Source: an uncultured Aquimonas sp. | GTDB lineage: Bacteria; Pseudomonadota; Gammaproteobacteria; Xanthomonadales; Xanthomonadaceae | Length of the DNA stretch: 64,000 nucleotides | NCBI RefSeq assembly: GCF_937888285.1 | Contig: NZ_CALART010000030.1 | Span: forward strand, 80,103 to 144,102 | Reading direction: 5' to 3' | Shown: positions 25,224 through 33,198 of the stretch, in pieces | How the letters are laid out: every line of letters starts with the position of its first letter | Numbering within the stretch: the first letter of the stretch is position 1 | The notes under the pieces: model-generated | Told to the model about the DNA's origin: nothing | What the model saw: only the letters and a program-made list of their open reading frames with translations | Databases searched by the model: none | Position numbers and translations under genes: made by a program

Positions 25224-26888
25224 CTACTCCGCCCGATCGACTTCCACCCGGTCACGACCCGCGCGCTTGGCGGCGTACATGGCGGCATCCGCGCGCCGCA
25301 CCAGCGATTCCAGCGTCTCACCGGGTCGCAGGCGGGCGACGCCGATGCTCAGGCTCAGGGTCGCTGAATCCGCTTCTGCCGGGCTGATGCCCTCGATGCG
25401 CAGACGACCGACCCGCTGGCGCAGCTGCTCGGCCAGGCGCGCGGCCACGTCGAGCTCGCAGCCCGGCAGCGCTGCGACCAGCTCCTCACCGCCGTGGCGG
25501 GCCAGAAGATCCTGGCCACGCAGGTTCTGCTTCAGGCAGTCCGCGACAGCGGCCAGCGCGCGGTCGCCGAGATCATGGCCGTGGCGGTCGTTCAGCGCCT
25601 TGAAGTGGTCGAGATCGATGAACAGCACGCTCAGCGGAGCGGATCCTTCCGCCATCAGTCGGCGCACGCGCTCGCTCCAGGCACGGCGGTTCAGCAGGCC
25701 GGTGAGTGGGTCGATGCTGGCCAGCTGCCGGGCCGAGTCGCGGTCGCGGCGCAGCTCCATGCTGCGGTAGGCCAGGCCCGCCGACAGCACCAGCGCTTCG
25801 AAGGCGCCCGCCGCCATGCCGGCGTTGTCCAGCCACAGCCAGCGGCTGAAGTGGCCGAACATCTGCAGGCTGCCCATCACCGTCACCGCCAGCAGCGGCG
25901 CCCAGCCGACCGCGAAGATCAGCGCATAGCGCGAGCCCCGTACCGCCGCCCAAAGAGCGGCGATCAGCAGCAGCGGGCCGCCCAGGATGATCAGTGGATT
26001 GGTCACGCCGCGGCCAAACTGCACCAACGCCTGCACCGGCAGCAGCGACAGCAGGCTGGCGGCGACGATGGCCGCGGCCAGCGCATGCAGGCCCCAGCGC
26101 AGCCGCGGCGCGTAATGGCGCAGATTGGCGAAGCGATCGAGGAACATCGCCGCACAGGCCACCGCCGCCGCGGTGGCGATGCGTCCTGACAGCGGCGCGC
26201 CGTCCTCTGGAAACGGCAGGCCCAGCGGTGAAGCCAGGAAGGCCGACTGCAGGCCGAGAATCCACACGTAGGCCAGCAGGTAGGCGGCGTACCAGACGAA
26301 GCTGGCGTCGCGCAGGTAGGCGGCGAACATCAGCGCCATCACCGCCATGGTGAACATCACCGCCAGGGACGCGCCGGCATAGGCCAGCCAGGCCGCATCC
26401 GCGGCGGCGTAGTCGGCCGCAGGCAGCAGGCGCAGCGCCACCGTGGACGGCAGGCTGCCGCGTGCGTCGATGTCGACCGTCAGCGGCGCACCCGCCGCAG
26501 GCAGCGACTCCAGACGAAAGGCGACATCCCCGTGCCCGGCATGCACCCCGCGCACCGGATTGAGCGCCCGCGTGGCCGGCCAGCGCTCGCCTGCGGCCTC
26601 AAGGCTGATCCGATGCAGCGGTGACACCCGCAGCTGCAGCACCCAGGCGCCCTCGGGCCAGCTGCCAGTGGCCGGCAGGATGCGCAGTCGCGCCTGCGGC
26701 TGGGTGGAAGACAGGATCCGGTTGCGCCAACCCGGGTTCGGCAAGGGCTCGAAGGCTCCAGGGGCGTCGTCGTGCACACGCTGTACCTCCACGCGCAGCT
26801 CCACCTCGGCCGCGCCGACGACACCGGCCAGCAGACAGAGGAGCAGGAACAGCAGGAGCGCGGACAGGCGCGATGGCGGCGGGATCAT
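25224..26888 (-). CDS. 7TMR-DISM type diguanylate cyclase (GGDEF)
   Basis: The 554-residue membrane protein has a signal sequence, then an extracellular beta-sandwich of the 7TMR-DISM kind (residues about 30-165; pattern GAWVLQLRVSPLHRISLEAAGERW). Seven hydrophobic helices follow (about 180-375), then a C-terminal GGDEF domain with SIDPLTGLLNRRAW, DLDHFKALNDRHGHDLGD and active-site HGGEEL. An RGQD inhibitory site is five residues before GGEEL, so it should synthesise cyclic di-GMP with product feedback. The start at 26888 puts the basic and hydrophobic leader first; no strong ribosome binding site is visible. It diverges from the phosphate-porin gene, and Pho-box-like repeats oriented toward it lie about 200 bases upstream. 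Confidence 0.9.
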   Translation of the reverse strand: MIPPPSRLSALLLFLLLCLLAGVVGAAEVELRVEVQRVHDDAPGAFEPLPNPGWRNRILSSTQPQARLRILPATGSWPEGAWVLQLRVSPLHRISLEAAGERWPATRALNPVRGVHAGHGDVAFRLESLPAAGAPLTVDIDARGSLPSTVALRLLPAADYAAADAAWLAYAGASLAVMFTMAVMALMFAAYLRDASFVWYAAYLLAYVWILGLQSAFLASPLGLPFPEDGAPLSGRIATAAAVACAAMFLDRFANLRHYAPRLRWGLHALAAAIVAASLLSLLPVQALVQFGRGVTNPLIILGGPLLLIAALWAAVRGSRYALIFAVGWAPLLAVTVMGSLQMFGHFSRWLWLDNAGMAAGAFEALVLSAGLAYRSMELRRDRDSARQLASIDPLTGLLNRRAWSERVRRLMAEGSAPLSVLFIDLDHFKALNDRHGHDLGDRALAAVADCLKQNLRGQDLLARHGGEELVAALPGCELDVAARLAEQLRQRVGRLRIEGISPAEADSATLSLSIGVARLRPGETLESLVRRADAAMYAAKRAGRDRVEVDRAE

Positions 26889-27084
26889 GGCTGGAAGGAA
26901 GCAGGATCCGCGCCAATGCCGCAAGTGCACATCGATGCGTCACCCCTTCGCAGCGCGCCATCACCCGCCGGATCGGGCGCGGACTGGCTCGATGAACGGT
27001 GGATGACACCTCGGCTCACGCGAGGTCCATCCGACCTGCAGAGACTCTCTGCCCACGCCCCGGCACCGGCCAGAACACAGCCAC

Positions 27085-27113
27085 ATGACACGCGAATGAC
27101 GTCTGGATGACCA
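27085..27113 (-). promoter_or_regulatory. Tandem Pho-box-like 7-mers read toward the diguanylate cyclase gene
   Basis: Three related 7-mers ATGACAC (27085), ATGACGT (27096) and ATGACCA (27107) recur at exactly 11-base spacing. On the minus strand they read TGGTCAT, ACGTCAT and GTGTCAT, close to the CTGTCAT half-site of PhoB and at the correct helical period. They point toward the diguanylate cyclase gene at 26888. No good -10 element follows on that strand, so the functional role is uncertain. Confidence 0.5.
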
Positions 27114-27146
27114 AGTCACAAATATGTCATCTCAATGCAATATCGT
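27113..27146 (+). promoter_or_regulatory. Pho box and -10 element of the phosphate-porin gene
   Basis: AAGTCAC-AAAT-ATGTCAT (27113-27130) matches the PhoB consensus CTGTCAT-A(A/T)AT-CTGTCA(T/C) in about 14 of 18 positions, with the AT-rich four-base spacer. A -10-like TATCGT follows ten bases later (27141-27146), the placement used when PhoB replaces the -35 contact. The gene begins at 27174. This supports induction on phosphate starvation. Confidence 0.7.
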
Positions 27147-27173
27147 CTGCGCTTTCTCAGCCCAGCCCTGCCC

Positions 27174-28259
27174 ATGACTCCCAAGACTCCTGCCCTGCTG
27201 CTGGCGGTGGCTTTGCTGCCCGTGAGTGCGATGAGCGCCGCTTCGAACTGGAGCGTGACGCCCAGCGGCGTGTTCCAGCACGACTACACCGACTACCGCC
27301 TGCGCGGCGGCGGATCGGACGGCGCCGATGGTGCGCGGCGCAGCCGCCTGGGTCTGCGCGCACGCCACGCTTCGGGCCTGGAGCTGCGCGGTGAATGGGA
27401 TTTCGCCAGCGGGGCGGCGACCGATCTGTTCGCCGAGCTGCCGCTGGGCGGTGGGCGCCTGCGGCTCGGCCAGTACAAGCAGCCGTTCTCACTGGAAGAG
27501 CTGGGCTCGTCGCGCGACCTGGTCCTGCTCGAGCGTTCGCAGGTGCACGATGCCTCCACCATCGGCCGCCGCGTCGGGGTGATGTGGACCCAGCCGATCG
27601 CTGGCCTGCAGCTGCAGGCCAGCGCCTTCGCCGGCAACGCCGAGCAGGTGTCGGGCAGCGCGGGCACCGCCCTGCGACTCGTCCGCACCGCGCGGCCGGA
27701 CATGCACCTGGGCGTGGCGCTCGCCTACGAGCAGCGCGAGGACGAGCGCCTGCGCCTGCGCGCACGTCCGGAGTCGCGGCTGCTGCCGCTGACCCCGCTC
27801 GACGTGGGCAACTTCCGCGAGGTCGACAGCAGCCTGCGCATCGGCACCGAAGCCGCATGGCTGCGCGGCAGCTGGCTTGTGCAGGGCGAGGCTTTCGCGC
27901 TGCGGGGACAGCGTCGCGGCGCCGACCCGGACGGCGCAGGCGCCTACCTGCAGGCCAGCTGGCTGAGCGGAGGCCACGCCCGCAGCCTGCGCGACGGCAG
28001 CCTCCGCAAGCCGGCCTTCGAGCCGGGCCAGCGCGCCTGGGAGCTGAGCGCGCGCTTGGGCCGCGTGGAGTTCGACCTCGGAGATGATGCGCTGGGCACG
28101 CAGACCCAGCTCGGTATCGGCGCTGCGTTCTACGTCGGGCCGCACTGGCAGTTCGCGCTGGAGCACAGCGAATACCGCGCCGAGCAGACGGCCCTCGCGC
28201 CGCGCCCCGGCGACTACCGCGGACGCTTCAACAGCCTGCGCGCACAATTCAGCTTCTGA
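27174..28259 (+). CDS. OprO/OprP-family phosphate-selective porin
   Basis: The 361-residue outer-membrane protein begins MTPKTPALLLAVALLPVSAMSA (signal peptide). It shows the OprO/OprP family landmarks: GVFQHDYTDYRLRGG near the mature N-terminus, LRLGQYKQPFSLEELGSSRDLVLLERSQ, and RRVGVMWTQPIAGL. Amphipathic beta-strands then continue to a terminal ...LRAQFSF with a final aromatic residue, as required for BAM-dependent insertion. It should form a trimeric anion channel for phosphate or polyphosphate. A Pho box upstream agrees with this role. ATG 27174 is preferred to 27135 because it starts directly at the signal peptide. Confidence 0.9.
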   Translation: MTPKTPALLLAVALLPVSAMSAASNWSVTPSGVFQHDYTDYRLRGGGSDGADGARRSRLGLRARHASGLELRGEWDFASGAATDLFAELPLGGGRLRLGQYKQPFSLEELGSSRDLVLLERSQVHDASTIGRRVGVMWTQPIAGLQLQASAFAGNAEQVSGSAGTALRLVRTARPDMHLGVALAYEQREDERLRLRARPESRLLPLTPLDVGNFREVDSSLRIGTEAAWLRGSWLVQGEAFALRGQRRGADPDGAGAYLQASWLSGGHARSLRDGSLRKPAFEPGQRAWELSARLGRVEFDLGDDALGTQTQLGIGAAFYVGPHWQFALEHSEYRAEQTALAPRPGDYRGRFNSLRAQFSF

Positions 28260-28350
28260 GCAAAGCCGCTTCCGATCGGGGTCACTTACGCGGAGAACCT
28301 CTTCTCAGTAGGGCCGGGCATGAGCAGGGCCATGCCGGCCCTTGCGCGCA

Positions 28351-28384
28351 GGCGCGGCTGGCGCGGCTGGCGCGGCTGGCGCGG
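28351..28384. repeat. Tandem 9-bp repeat GGCGCGGCT
   Basis: Three full copies plus a partial copy of the unit occur head to tail in the non-coding 28260-28695 interval, which also contains hairpin copies C, D and E. The unit is short and low in complexity, so it probably arose by slippage. Confidence 0.7.
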
Positions 28385-28410
28385 GCAAGGTGAGCCTGAG
28401 AGCACGCGCT

Positions 28411-28435
28411 GGCGGATGCGCTGCGCTTATCCTCC
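28411..28435. repeat. Covarying hairpin repeat, copy C
   Basis: Arms GGCGGAT and ATCCTCC (one mismatch) flank GCGCTGCGCTT. It is followed by a conserved flank (GAACACGAGTGACGCCGCAG) also found after copy E, so C and E are a longer duplication of about 65 bases. Confidence 0.75.
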
Positions 28436-28492
28436 CTGCGAACACGAGTGACGCCGCAGCGTCATCGAAGCCGCAGGCAGGTGCGCGCGTAG

Positions 28493-28517
28493 GGTACATA
28501 AGCGCAGCGCATGTACC
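28493..28517. repeat. Covarying hairpin repeat, copy D (opposite orientation)
   Basis: Arms GGTACAT and ATGTACC flank AAGCGCAGCGC. The arms differ from the other copies at paired positions, so the stem is kept. Confidence 0.8.
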
Positions 28518-28585
28518 AGAGCAATGCCACACGCCCGAATCCAGGCAGAGACATCAGGAAAATCGCCGCGTCTGCGTCACCGGCT

Positions 28586-28610
28586 GGCGGATGCGCTGCG
28601 CTTATCCGCC
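28586..28610. repeat. Covarying hairpin repeat, copy E
   Basis: Arms GGCGGAT and ATCCGCC flank GCGCTGCGCTT, identical in the core to copy A. The following flank to about 28651 matches that of copy C almost base for base. Confidence 0.8.
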
Positions 28611-28695
28611 CTACGAACACGAGTGGCGCCGCAGCGTCATCGAAGCCGCATACCCAAGGGCGCCTAGAACATCGCCACACGCCCCTCTCTCGTTC

Positions 28696-30198
28696 CTAAG
28701 CCACGCCCTCACCCACAGGCTTCACGCCCTTGAAGGACTTGCTCGCGCCGACCGGCCCAAGCTCGACCGCAGCGCGGTCGACCACGCGCTGCACGCGGAG
28801 ATCGATCAGGGTGGCCTGGTTTGGGCGCAGCACCTGCCGCAGCAGGGTCGGCTCGGCGTGGATCGCCGCCGCGGCGTAGCGAACGAAGCCCTGCTCGGGC
28901 CGCACCCGCAGCTGCAGGCCCAGGCGGTCCACCCCGGGCCGCGCTGGGCGCAGCACGCGCTCCGGTTTGCGCGGATCGGCGATGGCCTCGCTGCCGGTCA
29001 TCAGATCGTGGTTGAACAGGAAGCTGAGCGTGCCCGCATGCCGGCTGTTGCGCTGGCGATCGCGCAGGAAGCCCTCCGGCAGCAGGTTGGGGCTGTCCTG
29101 CACGCCGGTCAGGACCAGGTCGTAGTCCTTCAGCGCATGGCCTTCGCTGTCCTGCAGCCTGAAGATCACCAGGCTGCTGCGGTCGTGGATGTGCACGCGA
29201 TCCGGCAGCACCGGCACCTGCTCGATCTCGACCCGCTCAGCGGCCTGCACCGCCTCGGATTCCGCATCGAAGGCATCGGCCAGCGCCGCATAGGCCGCAG
29301 GAGTGCCGACCTGCAGGCAGCGCAGGATCGCCCGCACCGTCTCGTCGCCCTGCCCGCCAGCCTGCGCCGACACGCCGCGCAGGATGCCCATGCTGGCGCC
29401 CGAGTGGGCGACGCCGGCCATCAGCCGGAAGGCGGTGCGCGGCGCGCGCTTCAGACCGCCGACCGGCTCCAGCCGTCCCGGGTCACCGCCGCGGCCCTGC
29501 TCGAGCACCAGCAGGCCGGCATTGAGGTTGGCTGAAGCGACGCGCACGACACCGTCGCTGGCGCTCTCGCCGGTGTAGGGGTTGAGGTGGTCATAGAGCT
29601 TGCGATCGATGCTCTGCCCGGTCAGCACGAAGGGATAGACGCCGCTGCCGTCGTCGCCACCGGGCGCGCCGAAGCGGCCGCGGCACCAGGCCTCGTTGAG
29701 CGCCCAGGCCTCGGGGCTGCCCTGCTCCAGCCAGTCGAGCACGCCGGCGCCGGGCTCCACGCCCTGTGCGAGGGTCTTCAAGCGACTCAGGCGCCCCTTG
29801 CCGAGCTGGGCCAGGGCGCTGCCGAAGTTGGCCGGCGCGAGCATCACCAGGTGGCTCATCGGGCACGGCGGGGCGCTGCGCGGCTGCACGTGGTAGCGCC
29901 ACCACCATTCACGGGCCAGCGGGCCACCGGTGCTGTGGGTGATCACCGCGAAGCGGCGGCCGGCCTGGACCAGGGCGCCGAGCTCGCGCTCAAACGCCGC
30001 CTGCAGGGCGCGGGCAAGGTCCTCCATCCGCACTTCGTCGTGGAAGGACACATAGCGACCGAGGTGGATGTCGCGCAGTTCGAGCCCTGCACCGCGCGCC
30101 GCGTATTCGGCCGCCAGTCGCTCCGGCAGGCCGCCGTAGGTTTCGGTGCTGGTCACCGACCAGCCGTGCAGGAAGACGAGGACATCGGGCAGCGGCAT
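28696..30198 (-). CDS. Alpha/beta-hydrolase (lipase-like) with THSTGG nucleophile motif
   Basis: The 500-residue protein starts MPLPDVLVFLHGWSVTSTETYGG, where LVFLHGW is the oxyanion-hole strand of an alpha/beta hydrolase. FAVITHSTGGPLAREWWWRY carries the nucleophile elbow (HSTGG in place of GxSxG). No signal peptide is seen. The C-terminal 200 residues (from about VHIHDRSSLVIFRLQDSEG) look like a separate beta-rich domain. Such lipases are often phospholipases or esterases. The gene lies 6.6 kb from the T6SS locus, and signal-less cytoplasmic lipases can be T6SS cargo, but no marker domain or immunity gene proves that here. The start is set by GTGGAG seven bases before ATG 30198. Confidence 0.8.
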   Translation of the reverse strand: MPLPDVLVFLHGWSVTSTETYGGLPERLAAEYAARGAGLELRDIHLGRYVSFHDEVRMEDLARALQAAFERELGALVQAGRRFAVITHSTGGPLAREWWWRYHVQPRSAPPCPMSHLVMLAPANFGSALAQLGKGRLSRLKTLAQGVEPGAGVLDWLEQGSPEAWALNEAWCRGRFGAPGGDDGSGVYPFVLTGQSIDRKLYDHLNPYTGESASDGVVRVASANLNAGLLVLEQGRGGDPGRLEPVGGLKRAPRTAFRLMAGVAHSGASMGILRGVSAQAGGQGDETVRAILRCLQVGTPAAYAALADAFDAESEAVQAAERVEIEQVPVLPDRVHIHDRSSLVIFRLQDSEGHALKDYDLVLTGVQDSPNLLPEGFLRDRQRNSRHAGTLSFLFNHDLMTGSEAIADPRKPERVLRPARPGVDRLGLQLRVRPEQGFVRYAAAAIHAEPTLLRQVLRPNQATLIDLRVQRVVDRAAVELGPVGASKSFKGVKPVGEGVA

Positions 30199-30370
30199 GG
30201 CGGTCTCCACGGAATGAATTCGGCGCCTGCGCAGTGAGGCTCCAGCAGCGGAGTGCCGAGGATGGACCTTGACTCAGCGGCTGGGCGCCCGCCCACCTTT
30301 GGTGCGACATGCCAAACGCCCCTGTGTGCGGTCTCCCCGCTGACGGCGCCCGCGCAGGCGCCGCGCAGGG

Positions 30371-31339
30371 CTACGGCACAGGCGTATCCGCAGGCGCTGG
30401 CAGTTGCTCGTCGATGAAGGCCAGAAGGATGTCCATGAAGGCCTGCGGATGGGTTTCCATCGGGTTGTGCGCGGCCTCCTCGATCCATTCGAGGCGGGCG
30501 CCCGGCAAGGCCTGCGCGGTGCGCTCGGCCGCTGCAGGCGGCACCCAGGTGTCGCGACGCCCCCAAATGATCAGCTGGGCGGCGGGCAGCGCCGCCACAT
30601 CCAGGGCTTCGGTGGCCGCCCCCTGCGCCAGCACGCGCGGCGCGGTGCCGGCCAGCAGCAGCGGCGTGCGATAGCCTTCGAGCTCGGCTTCGGTGGGCTC
30701 GCGTCCGTAGGCCGAGGCCAGGCGTGCGGCGAAGCGCTGCGGTTCGAGCATGTGGTAATGCGCGGCGACTTCGGCCCAGCGCGAGAGCGGCGGGTACTGC
30801 AGCAGGCCGGCCAGCGCACCGGGCGGTCGGCTGCGTCCGCCCAGCCCGCCGTCGACCAGCACCACGCCGGCGGCCTGTGGCCCCAGCGCCGCAGACACCC
30901 GCGCCGCCACGCTGGCGCCCATCGAATGGCCCACCACGATCACCGGCAGCTCGCCCGCCTCATCGCGCACGATCTTGGCGACGCACTGCGACAGCGGCGC
31001 ATCGGGCTCGCCGCGCGTGGTGTAGCCGTAGGGCGGCAGGTCGATGGCCAGCACCTCGTGGCCACGCTCGGCCAGCGCCGGGCCGGTCAGCCGCCACGAA
31101 AACGTTGAGCCGGCGAAGCCATGGATCAGCACGATGCGCGCGCGTGAGGCCGCGCCCGACGCCGGCATCCAGCGCTGGAAATGCCAGCGCAGCCCGCAGA
31201 CTTCGGTGAAGCGCCCTTCCAGATAGGGCGACTTGCGCGGCGGCAGGCCGCGCCCCGGCATCGGCAGCAGATAGGGCAGCACCGCAGCCATCACCAGCAG
31301 ACCCAGCAGTGCCACGCCCACGCGCTTCAGGACTCGCAT
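30371..31339 (-). CDS. Membrane-anchored alpha/beta-fold hydrolase
   Basis: The 322-residue protein has a signal anchor (VGVALLGLLVMAAVLPYLLP). It then has a standard alpha/beta hydrolase domain: IVLIHGFAGSTFSW (oxyanion strand), VIVVGHSMGASVAARV (GHSMG nucleophile), IIWGRRDTWVPP (acid strand) and EAAHNPMETHP (catalytic histidine). The substrate cannot be told; members include esterases, C-C hydrolases and haloperoxidase-like enzymes. A GGGGTGA site precedes the ATG. It is upstream of the lipase-like gene on the same strand, separated by about 170 bases, and divergent from rsxA. Confidence 0.88.
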   Translation of the reverse strand: MRVLKRVGVALLGLLVMAAVLPYLLPMPGRGLPPRKSPYLEGRFTEVCGLRWHFQRWMPASGAASRARIVLIHGFAGSTFSWRLTGPALAERGHEVLAIDLPPYGYTTRGEPDAPLSQCVAKIVRDEAGELPVIVVGHSMGASVAARVSAALGPQAAGVVLVDGGLGGRSRPPGALAGLLQYPPLSRWAEVAAHYHMLEPQRFAARLASAYGREPTEAELEGYRTPLLLAGTAPRVLAQGAATEALDVAALPAAQLIIWGRRDTWVPPAAAERTAQALPGARLEWIEEAAHNPMETHPQAFMDILLAFIDEQLPAPADTPVP

Positions 31340-31429
31340 CGTTCACCCCCCCATCGACCGGCGGCGAGCATGCCAGCGGCGGACCCCGCATCGCCAGTGG
31401 CGAGGGCGCGCTGCACTACACTGCGCGCC

Positions 31430-32008
31430 ATGTCCGACCTCGCTCTGCTGCTGTTCGGTGCCGCCCTCGTCAACAACTTCGTGCTGGCGAAGTTCCTCGG
31501 GCTGTGCCCGTTCATGGGCGTGTCGCAGCGCTTGGACTCGGCCCTCGGCCTGTCGCTGGCCACGGCCTTCGTGCTGACCCTGTCCTCGGGGCTGGCCTGG
31601 GCACTGCAGGCCTGGCTGCTGGAGCCGCTGGAGCTCGCCCATCTGCGCACCCTTGGCTTCATCCTGGTGATCGCCGCCGTGGTGCAGTTCACCGAGCTGC
31701 TGATGCGCGCGCGGGCGCCGCTGCTGTATCGCGTGCTGGGCCTCTACCTGCCGCTGATCACCACCAACTGCGCGGTGCTGGGCGTGGCCCTGCTCAACGT
31801 GCAGGCGCGGCACTCGCTGCTGGAGGCGCTGCTGTTCGGCTTCGGCGCCTCGCTGGGCTTCGCGCTGGTCCTGCTGCTGTTCGCCCAGCTGCGCCAGCGC
31901 CTGCAGCTGGCGGACGTGCCGGCCGCATTTCGCGGCACGCCGATCGCGCTGATCACCGCAGGCCTGATGGCGCTCGCCTTCATGGGCTTCGTCGGCATGG
32001 ACCGCTGA
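31430..32008 (+). CDS. rsxA: RsxA/RnfA electron-transport subunit
   Basis: The 192-residue protein is an integral membrane subunit of the Rsx/Rnf complex, which couples electron transfer between ferredoxin or NADH and redox targets (including SoxR reduction) to ion movement. It has six membrane helices and the conserved cysteines in FLGLCPFMG and ITTNCAVLG that, in the family, bind a [2Fe-2S] cluster between the two halves. Length and sequence fit RsxA closely. Unusually, none of rsxB, C, D, G or E is beside it: downstream, 17 bases away, is a convergent aldo/keto reductase gene. Confidence 0.93.
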   Translation: MSDLALLLFGAALVNNFVLAKFLGLCPFMGVSQRLDSALGLSLATAFVLTLSSGLAWALQAWLLEPLELAHLRTLGFILVIAAVVQFTELLMRARAPLLYRVLGLYLPLITTNCAVLGVALLNVQARHSLLEALLFGFGASLGFALVLLLFAQLRQRLQLADVPAAFRGTPIALITAGLMALAFMGFVGMDR

Positions 32009-32025
32009 AGCACACTTTCCGCGAA

Positions 32026-32934
32026 TCAGGGCACCGGCACGCCCGCGCCAGCGCTCCACAGCGCATGCCAATCCTCGCGCGACAGCGGCAGCCGGGTCGC
32101 CGCGACCGCTTCGGCGATGCCCTCCGGGCGCTGGCTGCCGGTGATCGCCAACGGCCGGCTCGGATGGCGCAGTCCCCAGGCATAGGCGACGGTGGCAGCG
32201 CTGACGCCGAGCTCGGCGCCGATGCGATCGAGCTCGGCGCGCACGCGCTGCGCATCCTCGTCCTCACCCTTCAGCAGTCGCCCGCCGGCCAGTGGGCTCC
32301 AGATCATCGGCTGCACGCCGAGCTGCTGGCAGTGATCCAGGGTGCCGTCGTGCAGCACGGCGCGCGCCAACGGACTCAGCTCGACCTGCTGAGTGACCAG
32401 CTCGACCGCCGAATCCAGCAGTTCGAACTGCGCCGGGCTGAAGTTCGACACGCCGAAGCGCAGCACCTTGCCGGCGCGCTGCAGACGCTCGAACGCGCCC
32501 GCGACTTCGGCTACATCGAGCAGCGGATCGGGGCGGTGGATCAGCAGCAGATCGAGATGATCGGTGCGCAGCGCATGCAGGCTGTGGTCGACGCTGGCGG
32601 CGATGTGCGCGGCCGAGGTGTCGTAGCTCTTGAGGCGATGCCCCGGCCGCGCCGGCGAAACCAGACGGATACCGCACTTGCTGACCAGCTGGATGCGCGC
32701 ACGGATTGATGGAGAGATCGCCAGCGCCTCGCCGAACAGCCCCTCGACCGCGTAGTCGCCATAGATGTCCGCGTGGTCGAAGCTGGTGACGCCGAGCTCC
32801 ATGCAGCCCTCGATCCAGCGCAGCCTCGCTTGCGCATCCATGTCCCATTCGGCCATGCGCCAGCAGCCAGCGACGACCGGGCTCAAGCCATGGAAGCGGG
32901 CGCGTGGGAGGCTGCGGGTAGGGGAGGTGTTCAT
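32026..32934 (-). CDS. Aldo/keto reductase, YdhF-like
   Basis: The 302-residue TIM-barrel oxidoreductase shows AKR landmarks: SFDHADIYGDY (catalytic Asp and Tyr), LVSKCGI (catalytic Lys), LLLIHRPDPL (His), GVSNFSPAQFELL and the NADP-binding ITGSQRPEGIAEAV. The WRMAEWDMD opening resembles E. coli YdhF. The start at 32934 has TTGGA about seven bases upstream and avoids a longer frame that runs through two hairpin repeats. The physiological substrate is unknown. Confidence 0.92.
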   Translation of the reverse strand: MNTSPTRSLPRARFHGLSPVVAGCWRMAEWDMDAQARLRWIEGCMELGVTSFDHADIYGDYAVEGLFGEALAISPSIRARIQLVSKCGIRLVSPARPGHRLKSYDTSAAHIAASVDHSLHALRTDHLDLLLIHRPDPLLDVAEVAGAFERLQRAGKVLRFGVSNFSPAQFELLDSAVELVTQQVELSPLARAVLHDGTLDHCQQLGVQPMIWSPLAGGRLLKGEDEDAQRVRAELDRIGAELGVSAATVAYAWGLRHPSRPLAITGSQRPEGIAEAVAATRLPLSREDWHALWSAGAGVPVP

Positions 32935-32994
32935 GTGCGTTCCAATGAGCGAGGCAGAGCGTGCAGCACGCGGCGCGCGGTGGGCAATTTGAAG

Positions 32995-33032
32995 CCCCTC
33001 TCCCCCTGAGGGAAAGGGGTTGGGGAGAGGGG
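32995..33032. repeat. CCCCTCTCCCC / GGGGAGAGGGG inverted repeat
   Basis: Eleven-base perfect arms are separated by 16 bases. It is the same element type as at 2775-2797 and lies upstream of the aldo/keto reductase gene, next to the further copy at 33067-33091. Confidence 0.75.
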
Positions 33033-33066
33033 GCCATCTCGCGGCAAGATCACCCCTCTCCCCCGG

Positions 33067-33091
33067 CCCCTCTCCCACGAGGGGAGAGGGG
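33067..33091. repeat. CCCCTCTCCC inverted repeat, second adjacent copy
   Basis: Arms CCCCTCTCCC and GGGAGAGGGG flank ACGAG. With its neighbour it makes a tandem pair in the 264-base space between the reductase and the dioxygenase genes; a further C/G-rich hairpin (GGCCCGGC ... GCCGGGCC-like) is at about 33155-33176 near the dioxygenase stop. Confidence 0.75.
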
Positions 33092-33198
33092 AGAAAGCTG
33101 CGCAACTGCGAGGTGTCGCCCACTCGGAAGAGTTGCAGCCTTCAGAAACGTAGCGGCCCGGCGCTTGGCCGGGCCGCCTTATGCATCCACCGCGGTGA

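Noticed and set aside
28411..28610. Regularly repeated elements that might be a CRISPR array
   Set aside because: Spacing is irregular, orientation alternates, arms differ and no cas gene is nearby; they are dispersed hairpin repeats.
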